Source: Schaalia sp. ZJ405
Lineage (GTDB): Bacteria > Actinomycetota > Actinomycetes > Actinomycetales > Actinomycetaceae
DNA length: 64,000 bases
Direction: 5' to 3'
Assembly (NCBI RefSeq): GCF_011038885.2
Contig: NZ_CP064952.1
Span: 1,054,001 to 1,118,000 of the forward strand
Of the stretch, positions 50,763 through 60,188 are shown piece by piece (position 1 is the first letter of the stretch; each line of letters begins with the position of its first letter). The position numbers and the translations under genes are program-made. The notes under the pieces are model-generated. The model searched no databases, was not told where the DNA came from, and saw only the letters and a list, made by a program, of their open reading frames with translations.

Positions 50763-53700
50763 ATGGTCAAATCGCTGAATTTCACAGAGCGGATACGCAC
50801 CCTGTCCGATGCTGATCTCATGGCGCAGGTGGGGCCGGCAACGTGGGCGAAAGGCCTCAAGACGTGGCGTTCGGGAGCCGTTGTTGATCCGCAATTCGAC
50901 GAGTCCGGGAGCCTGATCGGGCGTATTCGCGAGTCCGGCCTCTCGTATAAAGCAACGATCATTGATGTGCAGGGGCGCATGGATATGACGTGTGCGTGCA
51001 GGATCGGTCGGGACTGTCATCACTGCGTGGCGCTGGTTTTGGCGATGCGAGACCTGTATGAACAGGAGGAAGACCAGGAACTCACCTGGAAAACAGTCCT
51101 CAACGAGATCCTCGGTGATTCACCTACGGAAGGTGAATCGCTCGCAGTTCTTGTCGACGCTCACGATCCGAACCAACCGATCTGGCTTACTCCTCTACGA
51201 CCAGGGATGCGCGTGGCGTGGTCACCTAAACGTGCCAGTTGGCCAGATCTGACGTCGACGCAGTGGGAATCTGTGACCGAGGGAATTAACCCGACTCATC
51301 TTGCGCTCATCCGCGAAGGATACCGTCTGTCACGAGAGTCGAACACCTGGCAATCACGCGGAGAAGTGAGTCTCGAATCCCTTGGTCGTCATGGGCTTGC
51401 GTGGCTTCGTCGTCTCCATCGAGCGGGAGTTCACCTCCTTGCCGATACCGACCCGCTGACGTACCTGACTCTTGACCCAACAACATGGGATCTTGACCTT
51501 GATGCGGCGGTGTCCGATGACGGACTCCACCTCAATCCGATCGCACGTAACGGGGAAACGCATCTGACGACCCCTCGCATCGTCACGCAATGCTCGATGC
51601 TCGTCCTTGACGGAGGGACCCGTCTCGCGGAAATCAATGGGGCATCGACACTTGAACATTTCCCAGACGGGGGCCGCCTGACAATTCCCGCCGAAGACCT
51701 CGCGGAATTCCGCGCCAGCTGGCTGCCACGATTGCGTCGGATCTACTCGGTGACCTCACGAGATGGCTCTTTTGACCACCTTTCAGATACCCTCCCGCAC
51801 GTCGTCGCAACCGTTCGATGTGACGGTCCGCAAACCATTGCCGTGCGATGGTGGGTGGAGTATTCCCTGGGAAAAGTCACCTCCCGAGTTCCCGCGCACA
51901 AGGTTCGCGAGGATGCGCACGTCGCAGAGATCTTCCAGCGAATCGATGCGCGAGGACAAACACTTAGTGATCCCCTGTGGCACAGGCCTCCCGGAGTGAT
52001 CCGTTTTCCTGCGTGGCACACCCCGAAATTCCTTCACGATGTCATCGAATATATTGACGACCCGGACCTCGTGTGGGACATCGCAGACGAAGTCAAGGTC
52101 ATTGATGTCGATGACCACGCAACGACGATTTCTTTGGATATTACCTCCGCTGATTCAGACTGGTTCGACCTGCGGGTACAGGTGGAACTTGCCGGCCAGC
52201 CCATCCCGATGACGCAGCTGCTCACAGCACTTGCCCAGGGAGAGGAATACCTGGAAATCCAGGGACGATGGATCCGACTTGAGGGAGAAAGAATCGCCGC
52301 ACTCAAGTCCCTTCTTGACGAGGTCCTTGCACTGACCGGGGACGAGGACGAGGGGCCCATCCGACTCTCTGCGCTTCATGTGGGAATCGTTGATGAACTC
52401 GAAGACATCGCCGACACAACGAACGCCGTGCAGCAATGGCGCGAACGGATCGAATCGTTGACGCGTACAGACCACAGTTCCGACATTGATGTGCCGCAGT
52501 GTCGAGCCACCCTGCGTCCCTATCAGATCGATGGTCACACCTGGCTTGCCGAACGAGCCCGCCTTGGGCTCGGAGGGATCCTTGCTGATGACATGGGTCT
52601 GGGGAAAACACTTCAAGTCCTCGCGCTCATTGCGTCGATGAAAGAAGCCGGTGAAAAAGACTCGGCCTCGTCGAGAGCCTCCGAATCGGCCTCGGTAAGC
52701 AGTGCGAGGCCCGTCCTCGTTGTTGCTCCCACGTCGGTGGTGTCGACGTGGCGCAAGGAAGCGGAACGATTCTTCCCTGATCTGCGTGTTGAAACGGTAA
52801 GGGAAACGCGAGCCCGAAGAACTGAGAATCTTGCCGAGATCTGCGCTCGAGCGGATGTTGTGGTCACGACGTACACCATTGCCCGTCTGGATGCCCAGGA
52901 ATGGGCGCAGATGGCGTTCGCTGGGCTCATCATTGACGAAGCTCAGATGGTGAAGAACCCGAAGACCGCAATTCATCAGGCCCTGAATAATCTCACGTAC
53001 CGATGGTGTATTGCCGTCACGGGGACACCGGTAGAAAACTCCTTGAGTGACTTGTGGTCCATTCTTGCTTTGGCAACGCCGGGGCTGCTTCCTACGTGGA
53101 CAACCTTCGTTGAGCGTTTCCGACGACCGATTGAAAATGACGGATTAGAGGAACCTCTTGAGAGGCTCCAGCGTCTGATTGCACCGTTCATGTTGCGACG
53201 GACAAAAGAAGATGTTGCCCCAGACCTCCCCGACAAGGTCGAATCGATTATCGACATCGACCTGGGAGAAGAACACCGTCGACTATACGACCAGTACCTC
53301 ACGAAACAGCGGGCAAAAATTCTTTCGCTGATGTCTGACTTCAGTAAGAATCGCATGAATGTTCTCGCGGCGATCACGCGACTGCGTCAGCTGGCTCTTG
53401 ATCCTGCGCTCGTGTCGGAAGAGATGAGCCACGTGGGATCAGCGAAAGTTGAATACCTTGCCGACCAGCTGGCCCAAATTGTTCCTCGGGGGCACCGGGC
53501 CTTGATTTTTAGCCAGTTCACATCATTCCTTGACCGGATCCGTCAGACTCTTGAACGCAGGAATATGCGGGTCGTTCAACTCGACGGAACAACCCGTAAC
53601 CGGGATGCGGTGATTGATCAGTTCCGCAGCGGCGAGGCCCCGGTGTTCCTCATTTCCCTCAAGGCCGGGGGGACAGGTTTGACGTTGACCGAGGCCGACT

Positions 53701-53942
53701 ACGTGTACGTCATGGACCCGTGGTGGAATCCCGCAGCTGAGGCTCAGGCCGTTGATCGTGCCCATCGGATCGGGCAGCGCAAGAAAGTGAATGTCTATCG
53801 ACTTGTTGCCTCCGGCACGATTGAACAGAAGGTCGTTGACCTGCAGGAACGTAAACGTGCCTTGGTTTCCTCCGTTATTGACGGCCAGGAAACAAGCCTG
53901 AGGATCAATGTCCAGGATCTACGTGATCTGCTTGACGACTAG
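50763..53942 (+). CDS. SWIM/SNF2 family DNA helicase (DEAD/DEAH type)
   Basis: A 1059-aa ATP-dependent DNA translocase. Near residues 78-95 is a SWIM zinc finger (CACRIGRDCHH, a CxC...CxH pattern). The middle is a long helicase-associated region. The C-terminal half is the SNF2 motor: DDMGLGKT (about 609), LIIDEAQMVKNP (about 722), VTGTPVENSLSDLWS, and the second lobe with LISLKAGGTGLTLTEADYVYVMDPWWNPAAE and RAHRIGQ. These proteins remodel protein-DNA complexes or DNA structures. It lies between imuB and dnaE2. The start has no ribosome-binding site and may be leaderless. Confidence 0.93.
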   Translation: MVKSLNFTERIRTLSDADLMAQVGPATWAKGLKTWRSGAVVDPQFDESGSLIGRIRESGLSYKATIIDVQGRMDMTCACRIGRDCHHCVALVLAMRDLYEQEEDQELTWKTVLNEILGDSPTEGESLAVLVDAHDPNQPIWLTPLRPGMRVAWSPKRASWPDLTSTQWESVTEGINPTHLALIREGYRLSRESNTWQSRGEVSLESLGRHGLAWLRRLHRAGVHLLADTDPLTYLTLDPTTWDLDLDAAVSDDGLHLNPIARNGETHLTTPRIVTQCSMLVLDGGTRLAEINGASTLEHFPDGGRLTIPAEDLAEFRASWLPRLRRIYSVTSRDGSFDHLSDTLPHVVATVRCDGPQTIAVRWWVEYSLGKVTSRVPAHKVREDAHVAEIFQRIDARGQTLSDPLWHRPPGVIRFPAWHTPKFLHDVIEYIDDPDLVWDIADEVKVIDVDDHATTISLDITSADSDWFDLRVQVELAGQPIPMTQLLTALAQGEEYLEIQGRWIRLEGERIAALKSLLDEVLALTGDEDEGPIRLSALHVGIVDELEDIADTTNAVQQWRERIESLTRTDHSSDIDVPQCRATLRPYQIDGHTWLAERARLGLGGILADDMGLGKTLQVLALIASMKEAGEKDSASSRASESASVSSARPVLVVAPTSVVSTWRKEAERFFPDLRVETVRETRARRTENLAEICARADVVVTTYTIARLDAQEWAQMAFAGLIIDEAQMVKNPKTAIHQALNNLTYRWCIAVTGTPVENSLSDLWSILALATPGLLPTWTTFVERFRRPIENDGLEEPLERLQRLIAPFMLRRTKEDVAPDLPDKVESIIDIDLGEEHRRLYDQYLTKQRAKILSLMSDFSKNRMNVLAAITRLRQLALDPALVSEEMSHVGSAKVEYLADQLAQIVPRGHRALIFSQFTSFLDRIRQTLERRNMRVVQLDGTTRNRDAVIDQFRSGEAPVFLISLKAGGTGLTLTEADYVYVMDPWWNPAAEAQAVDRAHRIGQRKKVNVYRLVASGTIEQKVVDLQERKRALVSSVIDGQETSLRINVQDLRDLLDD

Positions 53943-53993
53943 AGCGTGCGCGCAGCGTTCATTCTCACCCTGAGTGCCTTGTGGATAACACGA

Positions 53994-54015
53994 CTATCGA
54001 ACAGATGTTCGATAG
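53994..54015 (+). promoter_or_regulatory. LexA (SOS) box upstream of dnaE2
   Basis: CTATCGAAC-AGAT-GTTCGATAG is a perfect 22-bp palindrome containing the TCGAAC-N4-GTTCGA LexA core. It overlaps the -10-like TAGTCT (54013-54018) in front of the dnaE2 start. Confidence 0.92.
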
Positions 54016-54024
54016 TCTGGTTGG

Positions 54025-57000
54025 GTGAACTTTCTCGATGCCCCTGACATGCGTTACGCAGAACTCCACGCGCACTCGGCCTACACATTCCTTGACGGCA
54101 CGTTACAGCCAACAGATCTCGTGAGATGTGCCGTGGAACTTGGGCTCGAAGGACTGGCAGTTCTTGACGTCGATGGCATGTACTCGGCGATCGAGACGAT
54201 GACAGCGGCGCGTGAACAGGAACTTGCCATCGTCCACGGCAGTGAACTCACCGTTGCCATGCCCCCGCTCGCCCTCGTCCCCTCAATTGGCGAGGACGGA
54301 TGGGGACTTCCGGTGGGAGCAGAAGACCCGGGAACTCGCCTGCCGATCCTGGCAACCTCACCTTTGGGATACAAGGCGCTGTGCCGGATGATGAGCGAGC
54401 ATATTCTTGCGAATCCGGGGGAGAGAACCATCCTTCATGATCTGCGCGAACTGGCCAAAGCTCACGAAGACTGGATCGTTCTTACGGGGACAAGCCGCGG
54501 GCCACTCAGGCGCGCACTACATGCCGGAGGACTAGAGGCAGCGCGTGTGGTGCGTGATCTTCTCATCGAATGTTTTGGACGCGAACACGTCGTCATCGAA
54601 TCAACATTGATGCCAAGTAGTCCGCGTGAACTCGGTGATTCTCTTGCTCAGCTGGCCGCAGAGCGTCATCTTGCGCTGGCGGCAACAACGGGCGCACGCG
54701 GGGCCTCGCCCTCGTCACAAGCACTCGGTGACGTTCTTACGGCCACGCGGCTCAATATGACGCTCACCGAGGCACAGCCCCATCTTCCGGCTTTGCGAGC
54801 GTTCCTGCGATCAGGCAAAGAAATGGCGTGGATTCACCGCGAACATCCCGGCGCAGTGGAAACAGCCGCAGATATTGCCGAGGATGTGGCCTTCGACCTA
54901 CGACTGGTTGCTCCCGACCTTCCCCTCACTCACGTTCCCGACGGTCACACTCCGGTCTCGTGGCTTCGTGAACTGACCTACCGAGGTGCGCACGAAAGAT
55001 ACGGGAGCCGGGAAGAACATCCGCAGGCCTGGCGGACCATTGACCATGAACTTGAGGTCATCGAAGCACTGGGATTCCCCGGATATTTCCTCATTGTCAA
55101 AGACATCATCGACTTTTGTGCTGGTCGAGGAATCCTCGCTCAGGGACGTGGCTCAGCGGCGAACTCTGCGGTCTGCTACTCATTGGGAATTACAGCTGTT
55201 GACGCTGTGCGCCACAGGCTTCTCTTTGAGCGATTTCTCTCGACTGGACGCTCGGGACCTCCCGATATTGACATTGACATCGAAGCCCGTCGCCGAGAGG
55301 AAGTCATCCAGTATGTCTATGAAAAATACGGACGCGAATGCGCGGCCCAAGTGGCTAATGTCATGTCCTATCGCTCGCGTTCAGCGATCCGAGATGCCGC
55401 CCGAGCACTCGGATACTCTCCGGAAGTGGCTGCCGTGTGGGCACAAAAGACCGGGGGACCCCACGGGGCAACATCCCGCGATAACATCCCCCCGCTCGTC
55501 AGGGATATCGCACAGGCGCTCCACTCATTGCCCCGTCACATGGGGATCCATTCGGGTGGAATGGTCCTCACTCGAGAACCTGTGTCGTGGATCTGTCCGG
55601 TGACGTGGGCAGCAACCCCGGGGCGTACGGTCCTCCAATGGGATAAAGACAGCTGCGCGGATGCGGGACTGGTGAAATTCGACCTGCTCGGACTGGGAAT
55701 GCTCACAGCACTGCGTCTGGCGTTCTCGGCGCTGACAGACGCGGGGGTGCGCGGACATGGGGGAGCCCCTTTGGGGCTGCATTCGCTGCCGCCCGAAGAC
55801 CCTCGGGTCTATGACCTCCTGTGCGCGGCCGACACCGTCGGAGTTTTCCAAGTGGAGTCCCGCGCTCAAATGAACACGCTTCCGCGGTTGGCTCCCCGGT
55901 GTTTCTACGACATCGTCATTGAAGTCGCACTCATCCGTCCGGGCCCCATTCAGGGGCACGCAGTCAACCCCTACCTTCGACGCAGGCAGGGCCGCGAAGA
56001 CGTGACGTATTTCCACCCCCTTGCGCGTCCCGCGTTGGAAAAAACTCTCGGAGTTCCTCTTTTCCAGGAACAGCTCATGCAGATCGCTATTGATGTTGCT
56101 GGATTTACTCCGGCTCAGGCTGATCAGCTGCGGCGAGCAATGGGGGCAAAACGCTCCCGCGAACGCATGGAGGCTCTGCGTCCTGCACTCATGAAAGGAA
56201 TGGCGGCGCGCGGAGTGGATGGTGAGATGCGCGAACGCATCTACGAGCAACTTCACGGGTTCGCAGACTTCGGATTTCCCGAATCACACGCTTTTTCTTT
56301 CGCGCACATCGTCTATGCGTCCGCGTGGCTTAAAGTGCATTACCCGGAGCATTTCTACGCGGCAATCCTCGGGGCACAGCCGATGGGGTTTTATTCGCCG
56401 GCGTCCCTCATTCACGATGCCCGTCTCCACGGAATCCGCGTCGAAGGGCCCGACGTCAACCACTCCCTGATCGCCCCGAGCGTCCATCCGTATCACGGAA
56501 CCCAGCCTCAACCTGTGGGCGAGCGCGCCCATCGGGTTGATGCTCATCCCACCGAAGTTCTTCGTCTCGGATTGCTGAGCATCCGAGGACTCAGCGCCGC
56601 AACGGCGAAGAGAATCGTTGACGCACGAAACACAGACGGCCCTTTTACATCCCTTGCTCAGCTGGCTCGGCGAGCTCAGCTTTCAGCCCGTGACATTGAA
56701 AAGCTGGCCTCGGTGGGGGCCGTTGATTGCCTGGGGGAGACGCGACGCAGTGCCCTGTGGGCAGCAGGAGCGCTAGGACAGGCACACTGGTATCAGCCGA
56801 TGATCCCCGGAACGCAGGTGGGAGCTGACAGCCCCGTCCTCGCCGATATGACACCGACGGACCGACTCCTTGCCGACATGAACACGATGGGGCTTACGCC
56901 CGCAGATCATCCACTGTCCCTCATTCGCCCAACCCTGCGTGCACGCGCGGTCTGGCGTGTATGCGATGTCCGTCAGCCAGCACGCGGACACATCGTGTCT

Positions 57001-57261
57001 GTAGCCGGGATCGTTACGCACCGACAACGACCCGCGACCGGAGGGGGAATCACGTTCCTTTCCCTCGAAGACGAAAGCGGATGGATCAACGTGTCATGCA
57101 TGCCTCAGGTATGGAAGGCTTTTGATCGAGTGGCCGTCGACTCACACGCTCTCATTGTCACCGGGCGTGTTGAATGGGCAGACGGAGCCGTCAGTATCCA
57201 GGCTGAAAGCCTCGAAACCTTACCCATGCCTTTTGCGCCCCGATCAAGGGATTTCCGTTAG
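54025..57261 (+). CDS. dnaE2: Error-prone DNA polymerase DnaE2
   Basis: A 1078-aa C-family polymerase of the DnaE2 (ImuC) type that makes translesion synthesis possible together with ImuA/ImuB. It has an N-terminal PHP domain (YAELHAHSAYTFLDG), the palm aspartates in PDIDIDIE, QGRGSAANSAVCYSLGI, PRHMGIHSGGMVL, GVFQVESRAQM, the HhH part, and a C-terminal OB domain (GHIVSVAGIVTHRQRP). It is shorter than the replicative DnaE1 and lacks its long tail, as DnaE2 should. GTG at 54025 follows a LexA box and a -10 element; ATG at 54049 is the alternative. It overlaps the convergent HAD gene by 4 bases. Confidence 0.94.
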   Translation: MNFLDAPDMRYAELHAHSAYTFLDGTLQPTDLVRCAVELGLEGLAVLDVDGMYSAIETMTAAREQELAIVHGSELTVAMPPLALVPSIGEDGWGLPVGAEDPGTRLPILATSPLGYKALCRMMSEHILANPGERTILHDLRELAKAHEDWIVLTGTSRGPLRRALHAGGLEAARVVRDLLIECFGREHVVIESTLMPSSPRELGDSLAQLAAERHLALAATTGARGASPSSQALGDVLTATRLNMTLTEAQPHLPALRAFLRSGKEMAWIHREHPGAVETAADIAEDVAFDLRLVAPDLPLTHVPDGHTPVSWLRELTYRGAHERYGSREEHPQAWRTIDHELEVIEALGFPGYFLIVKDIIDFCAGRGILAQGRGSAANSAVCYSLGITAVDAVRHRLLFERFLSTGRSGPPDIDIDIEARRREEVIQYVYEKYGRECAAQVANVMSYRSRSAIRDAARALGYSPEVAAVWAQKTGGPHGATSRDNIPPLVRDIAQALHSLPRHMGIHSGGMVLTREPVSWICPVTWAATPGRTVLQWDKDSCADAGLVKFDLLGLGMLTALRLAFSALTDAGVRGHGGAPLGLHSLPPEDPRVYDLLCAADTVGVFQVESRAQMNTLPRLAPRCFYDIVIEVALIRPGPIQGHAVNPYLRRRQGREDVTYFHPLARPALEKTLGVPLFQEQLMQIAIDVAGFTPAQADQLRRAMGAKRSRERMEALRPALMKGMAARGVDGEMRERIYEQLHGFADFGFPESHAFSFAHIVYASAWLKVHYPEHFYAAILGAQPMGFYSPASLIHDARLHGIRVEGPDVNHSLIAPSVHPYHGTQPQPVGERAHRVDAHPTEVLRLGLLSIRGLSAATAKRIVDARNTDGPFTSLAQLARRAQLSARDIEKLASVGAVDCLGETRRSALWAAGALGQAHWYQPMIPGTQVGADSPVLADMTPTDRLLADMNTMGLTPADHPLSLIRPTLRARAVWRVCDVRQPARGHIVSVAGIVTHRQRPATGGGITFLSLEDESGWINVSCMPQVWKAFDRVAVDSHALIVTGRVEWADGAVSIQAESLETLPMPFAPRSRDFR

Positions 57262-57929
57262 CGTGGGTCGAGGAGATCGCGCAATTCCTCCGGGGTTGAT
57301 ACCCGCATGTCTGCATCGGCAAGTCCGTCCTCGTCCCCATATCCCCACTCAACGGCAATAACGGGGACGCCCGCCTCGTGGCCACCGGTCACATCCCAGA
57401 TGGAATCTCCAACAAGAACGGGACGTGCCACATCCACTCCCTGATCCGCCAACTGAGAAAGTGCGCTTGCGATCACCGTGGCTTTAGTGGAATCCGGACT
57501 CGGTGTTGCCCCCGCAATGACGCGGAAATACGGGGCGAGGCCGAGGTGCTCCATTTGGCGCAGGGCCATGAACTCCTGTTTCGACGTCGCGGTTGCCAGG
57601 GGAAGACCCGTATCTGCGAGCTGCCTGATCAGCGACGTCACTCCGGGGAAAGGCTGAGGATCAAGGAAAGTTTTCGTATAGATCGCACGATATTTTGTGA
57701 TCAGGTGAGCGCAGGTGTCATGGTCGTATCCCAGGTCAGAGAAAGACCACCATAGCGGTGGGCCAACGTAACGCGACAGATGGGCACGATCTGGCACGGG
57801 AAGTCCCGCGCCAGACAAGGCTGCGACGAAGGAATCAATGACCATCGGGGCAGAATCGACGAGTGTTCCATCAACATCAAAGAGCACACACGTCCAACGG
57901 TCGTCACCTTTTGCGAACGTATTACTCAC
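57258..57929 (-). CDS. HAD family phosphatase (phosphoglycolate phosphatase-like)
   Basis: A 223-aa HAD subfamily IA hydrolase: nucleophile motif FDVDGTLVDSAPM, cap domain, ATATSKQ (motif II), and VGDSIWDVTGGHEAG (motif IV). It resembles phosphoglycolate or pyrophosphate phosphatases (Gph/PpaX), but the substrate is not fixed by sequence. GTG at 57929 has AGAGGAG upstream. It diverges from the MarR-type gene across a short 90-bp region. Confidence 0.88.
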   Translation of the reverse strand: MSNTFAKGDDRWTCVLFDVDGTLVDSAPMVIDSFVAALSGAGLPVPDRAHLSRYVGPPLWWSFSDLGYDHDTCAHLITKYRAIYTKTFLDPQPFPGVTSLIRQLADTGLPLATATSKQEFMALRQMEHLGLAPYFRVIAGATPSPDSTKATVIASALSQLADQGVDVARPVLVGDSIWDVTGGHEAGVPVIAVEWGYGDEDGLADADMRVSTPEELRDLLDPR

Positions 57930-58019
57930 ATTTTCTCCTCTGCCGATTTGTGTTCATACGTGTCCTATGATCTTGACAACTGTCGTTGAATGACACCACA
58001 TGAAGGGGTCAAGATCTGG

Positions 58020-58529
58020 ATGGAGCACACTCAATCGAATCGTGATGATGCCATGCTGGTCAAACGCGGCCAAGCGTGGAACGTATTCCTCGAGGCGACG
58101 GGGCATCTCGTTGGCGTTGTCGAAGAGGAACTCAAACAGGAACTCGGTCTGTCGATTTCCGATTACAACCTGCTCCTGGCTCTGTGGGAGAGGCCGAATC
58201 ACGGTGAACGCATGGGGGAGTTAGCCAAGAGGCTGCGCTATTCGCCCTCACGCGTCACCTACCTTGTGTCACATCTCACCGATGCAGGGTATGTTTCCCG
58301 AGTTCCTTCGGCCTCAGATCGACGCAGCTTTGACGCACATCTGACCGATGAGGGAAGAAAAGTTGTCACTGCTGGAATACAGCTCCATCGCAAAGTCATC
58401 AATGAGGCCCTTCTCACCCATCTTTCCGAAGAGGAACTCGACCAGGTGATTTCTTTGCTGATCAGGCTTGACCCGCACAGAGGCCACGAAGATCGCACAA
58501 TGGCAACGGAAAACGCCAATGCGATCTAA
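58020..58529 (+). CDS. MarR family transcriptional regulator
   Basis: A 169-aa regulator with the winged-helix core of MarR proteins: LSISDYNLLLALWERPNH, GELAKRLRYSPSRVTYLVSHLTDAGYVSRVPSASDRRSFDAHLTDEGR. The DxR wing (SDRRS) is intact. Start at ATG 58020 with AAGGGG 13 bases away; ATG at 57990 is also possible. A -10-like TATGAT (57966-57971) lies upstream. The closeness to the divergent HAD gene suggests a shared regulatory region; the ligand is unknown. Confidence 0.88.
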   Translation: MEHTQSNRDDAMLVKRGQAWNVFLEATGHLVGVVEEELKQELGLSISDYNLLLALWERPNHGERMGELAKRLRYSPSRVTYLVSHLTDAGYVSRVPSASDRRSFDAHLTDEGRKVVTAGIQLHRKVINEALLTHLSEEELDQVISLLIRLDPHRGHEDRTMATENANAI

Positions 58530-58625
58530 GCCTCACCTTGCGAATTGGCCATTGGCGGTTTCGGCGTGCTAATCTCTTTTTCGCTTCGCTTGAAGGGCTC
58601 ATGAGTTCCAGAGGGCGTGTCACCT

Positions 58626-58711
58626 GCGCGGGTGGCGGAATAGGCAGACGCGCTAGCTTGAGGTGCTAGTCCTCGTATTAGAGGGTGGGGGTTCAAGTCC
58701 CCCTCCGCGCA
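58626..58711 (+). tRNA. tRNA-Leu (anticodon GAG)
   Basis: An 86-nt tRNA with a long variable arm, as expected for leucine. The acceptor stem GCGCGGG pairs with TCCGCGC, the anticodon stem CTAGC/GCTAG encloses TTGAGGT with anticodon GAG (34-36), and the T-arm GGGGG-TTCAAGT-CCCCC is perfect. The 3' CCA is not encoded. The end of the anticodon stem and the variable arm contain one copy of the octamer GTCCTCGT that is frequent in this window. Confidence 0.95.
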
Positions 58712-58798
58712 CGATTGGAAGTCCCGGGGCGGTTTCGCTCCGGGATTTCGTCTATATCGGCCACCGCATTGAGATCACCTGACGTTCTGGAGGAACCC

Positions 58799-59479
58799 AT
58801 GCACATTGACGTTTGGGCCGACATTGCCTGCCCGTGGTCCTACCTGGGGATCAGGCATTTGCGTCAGGCTCTCCGGGAGTTTCCTCAAAGGGACGAGGTC
58901 GAGGTCCTTCTTCACGCGTATTTTCTCGATCCGGAACTGAGTGAACCGCTCGACATTTCGCGTGCTGACTATCTCTTGCAAACCGAGGGAATGACGGCAC
59001 AGAAGGTGATCGACCATGAGGAGCGCCTGAGGTCTCTTGGACGATCTGAAGGGGTGGACTTCGACTTTGCGCGCGTTGTTGTTGCTCCCACTGCCAATGC
59101 CCACCGCACTGTTTCGCTCGCCCACGAGATCGATCTCGAGGCCGACACGGTGATGGGGCCAGAGACGACGCAACTGCGGATGTTTGAGACGCTTGGACGC
59201 GCATACTTCGAGATGGGGTTGAATGTCGCTGACCCCGAGGTCCTTATCGGGTGCGGGCAAGATATCGGCATGGATCCCCGGCGGATCCTTGAGGCTCTGA
59301 GTTCACGTGAGTGGGCCTCTCAGGTGTTCTCCGATTATCAGATCGGTGTCCAGATGGGTATCGACCTGATCCCGACCTATCTTTTTGACCGGGCCTTTGT
59401 TGTCCAAGATCATCAACCTGTCACCGCAATGCGCAATATCCTCGCCACGGCGTGGGAACAATCATCGAAGGAACACTGA
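58799..59479 (+). CDS. DsbA/FrnE-like thioredoxin-fold oxidoreductase
   Basis: A 226-aa protein of the DsbA family, FrnE type, with the thioredoxin fold interrupted by a helical domain. The active-site motif reads CPWS in DIACPWSYLG, where relatives usually have CPWC; the second cysteine is a serine. The cis-proline loop is in GIDLIPTYLFDRAF. There is no signal peptide, so it is probably cytoplasmic. A monothiol or disulfide-isomerase-like activity is inferred. ATG at 58799 has GGAGGA upstream; the stop overlaps the next gene (TGATG). Confidence 0.85.
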   Translation: MHIDVWADIACPWSYLGIRHLRQALREFPQRDEVEVLLHAYFLDPELSEPLDISRADYLLQTEGMTAQKVIDHEERLRSLGRSEGVDFDFARVVVAPTANAHRTVSLAHEIDLEADTVMGPETTQLRMFETLGRAYFEMGLNVADPEVLIGCGQDIGMDPRRILEALSSREWASQVFSDYQIGVQMGIDLIPTYLFDRAFVVQDHQPVTAMRNILATAWEQSSKEH

Positions 59480-59958
59480 TGCAGCAACTGGATCCCTCAC
59501 AACCGCAAAAACTCGTCGAGCAATTCCACGAGACCTATTCGATGCCGATTCGCCTGGGAACGGGGGAAGCTCCAACTCTCGACTATGAGCGCCTCGATAT
59601 GCGGATGTCACTGATTCGCGAGGAGTTCGCCGAACTCATGGGGGCCGTGTACGGCCAGCAGGCGCGTGCGATAGTGGAGGAAGCGAGCGCCCGTGCGGTG
59701 TTAGAGGACGATGGGTCCCGTGACCTCGTTGAAACTGCCGACGCGCTGGCGGACCTTGTCTATGTCATCTACGGGATGGCCATTGAATCAGGGATTGATC
59801 TCGATCGTGTTCTTGGTGAAGTGCAGGCATCGAACCTGTCGAAACTCATGCCCGACGGTTCCGTCAAGCTTCGCGAGGACGGGAAAGTTCTCAAGGGACC
59901 GAACTTCTTCTCCCCGCGAATTGCCCGGGCGCTCGGGCTTGAAGACGACGATCAGTAG
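59479..59958 (+). CDS. MazG-like / PRA-PH-like nucleotide pyrophosphohydrolase
   Basis: A 159-aa all-alpha NTP pyrophosphohydrolase-like protein. The Mg2+-binding pattern EEFAEL (about residue 51) and, further on, ETADALADLVYVIYG (about 93) match the ExxE...ExxD arrangement of the MazG and DR2231 families. Such enzymes hydrolyse (d)NTPs, often non-canonical ones. The start overlaps the stop of the DsbA-like gene, so they are co-translated. Confidence 0.8.
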   Translation: MQQLDPSQPQKLVEQFHETYSMPIRLGTGEAPTLDYERLDMRMSLIREEFAELMGAVYGQQARAIVEEASARAVLEDDGSRDLVETADALADLVYVIYGMAIESGIDLDRVLGEVQASNLSKLMPDGSVKLREDGKVLKGPNFFSPRIARALGLEDDDQ

Positions 59959-60188
59959 GAACTGCTCCCTAAGTCCCGGGGTTTCTTTTCGCTGGGCGTC
60001 GATCTCAGGCTCACGAGGACCGGTTGGAGAGAGCCTGCCCCTTGTGTACCGTAGTCAGGAGATTTTGACGCGCAAGGAGCGTAGTGTTGACATTGCCCGC
60101 GGATCAGTGACGCCCCGGCCGTTCGTCCCGTGCGCAGCATCACCATCAATGAGAAAATAACCTTCAGGTGTAATCGAAGGAGGACAAC

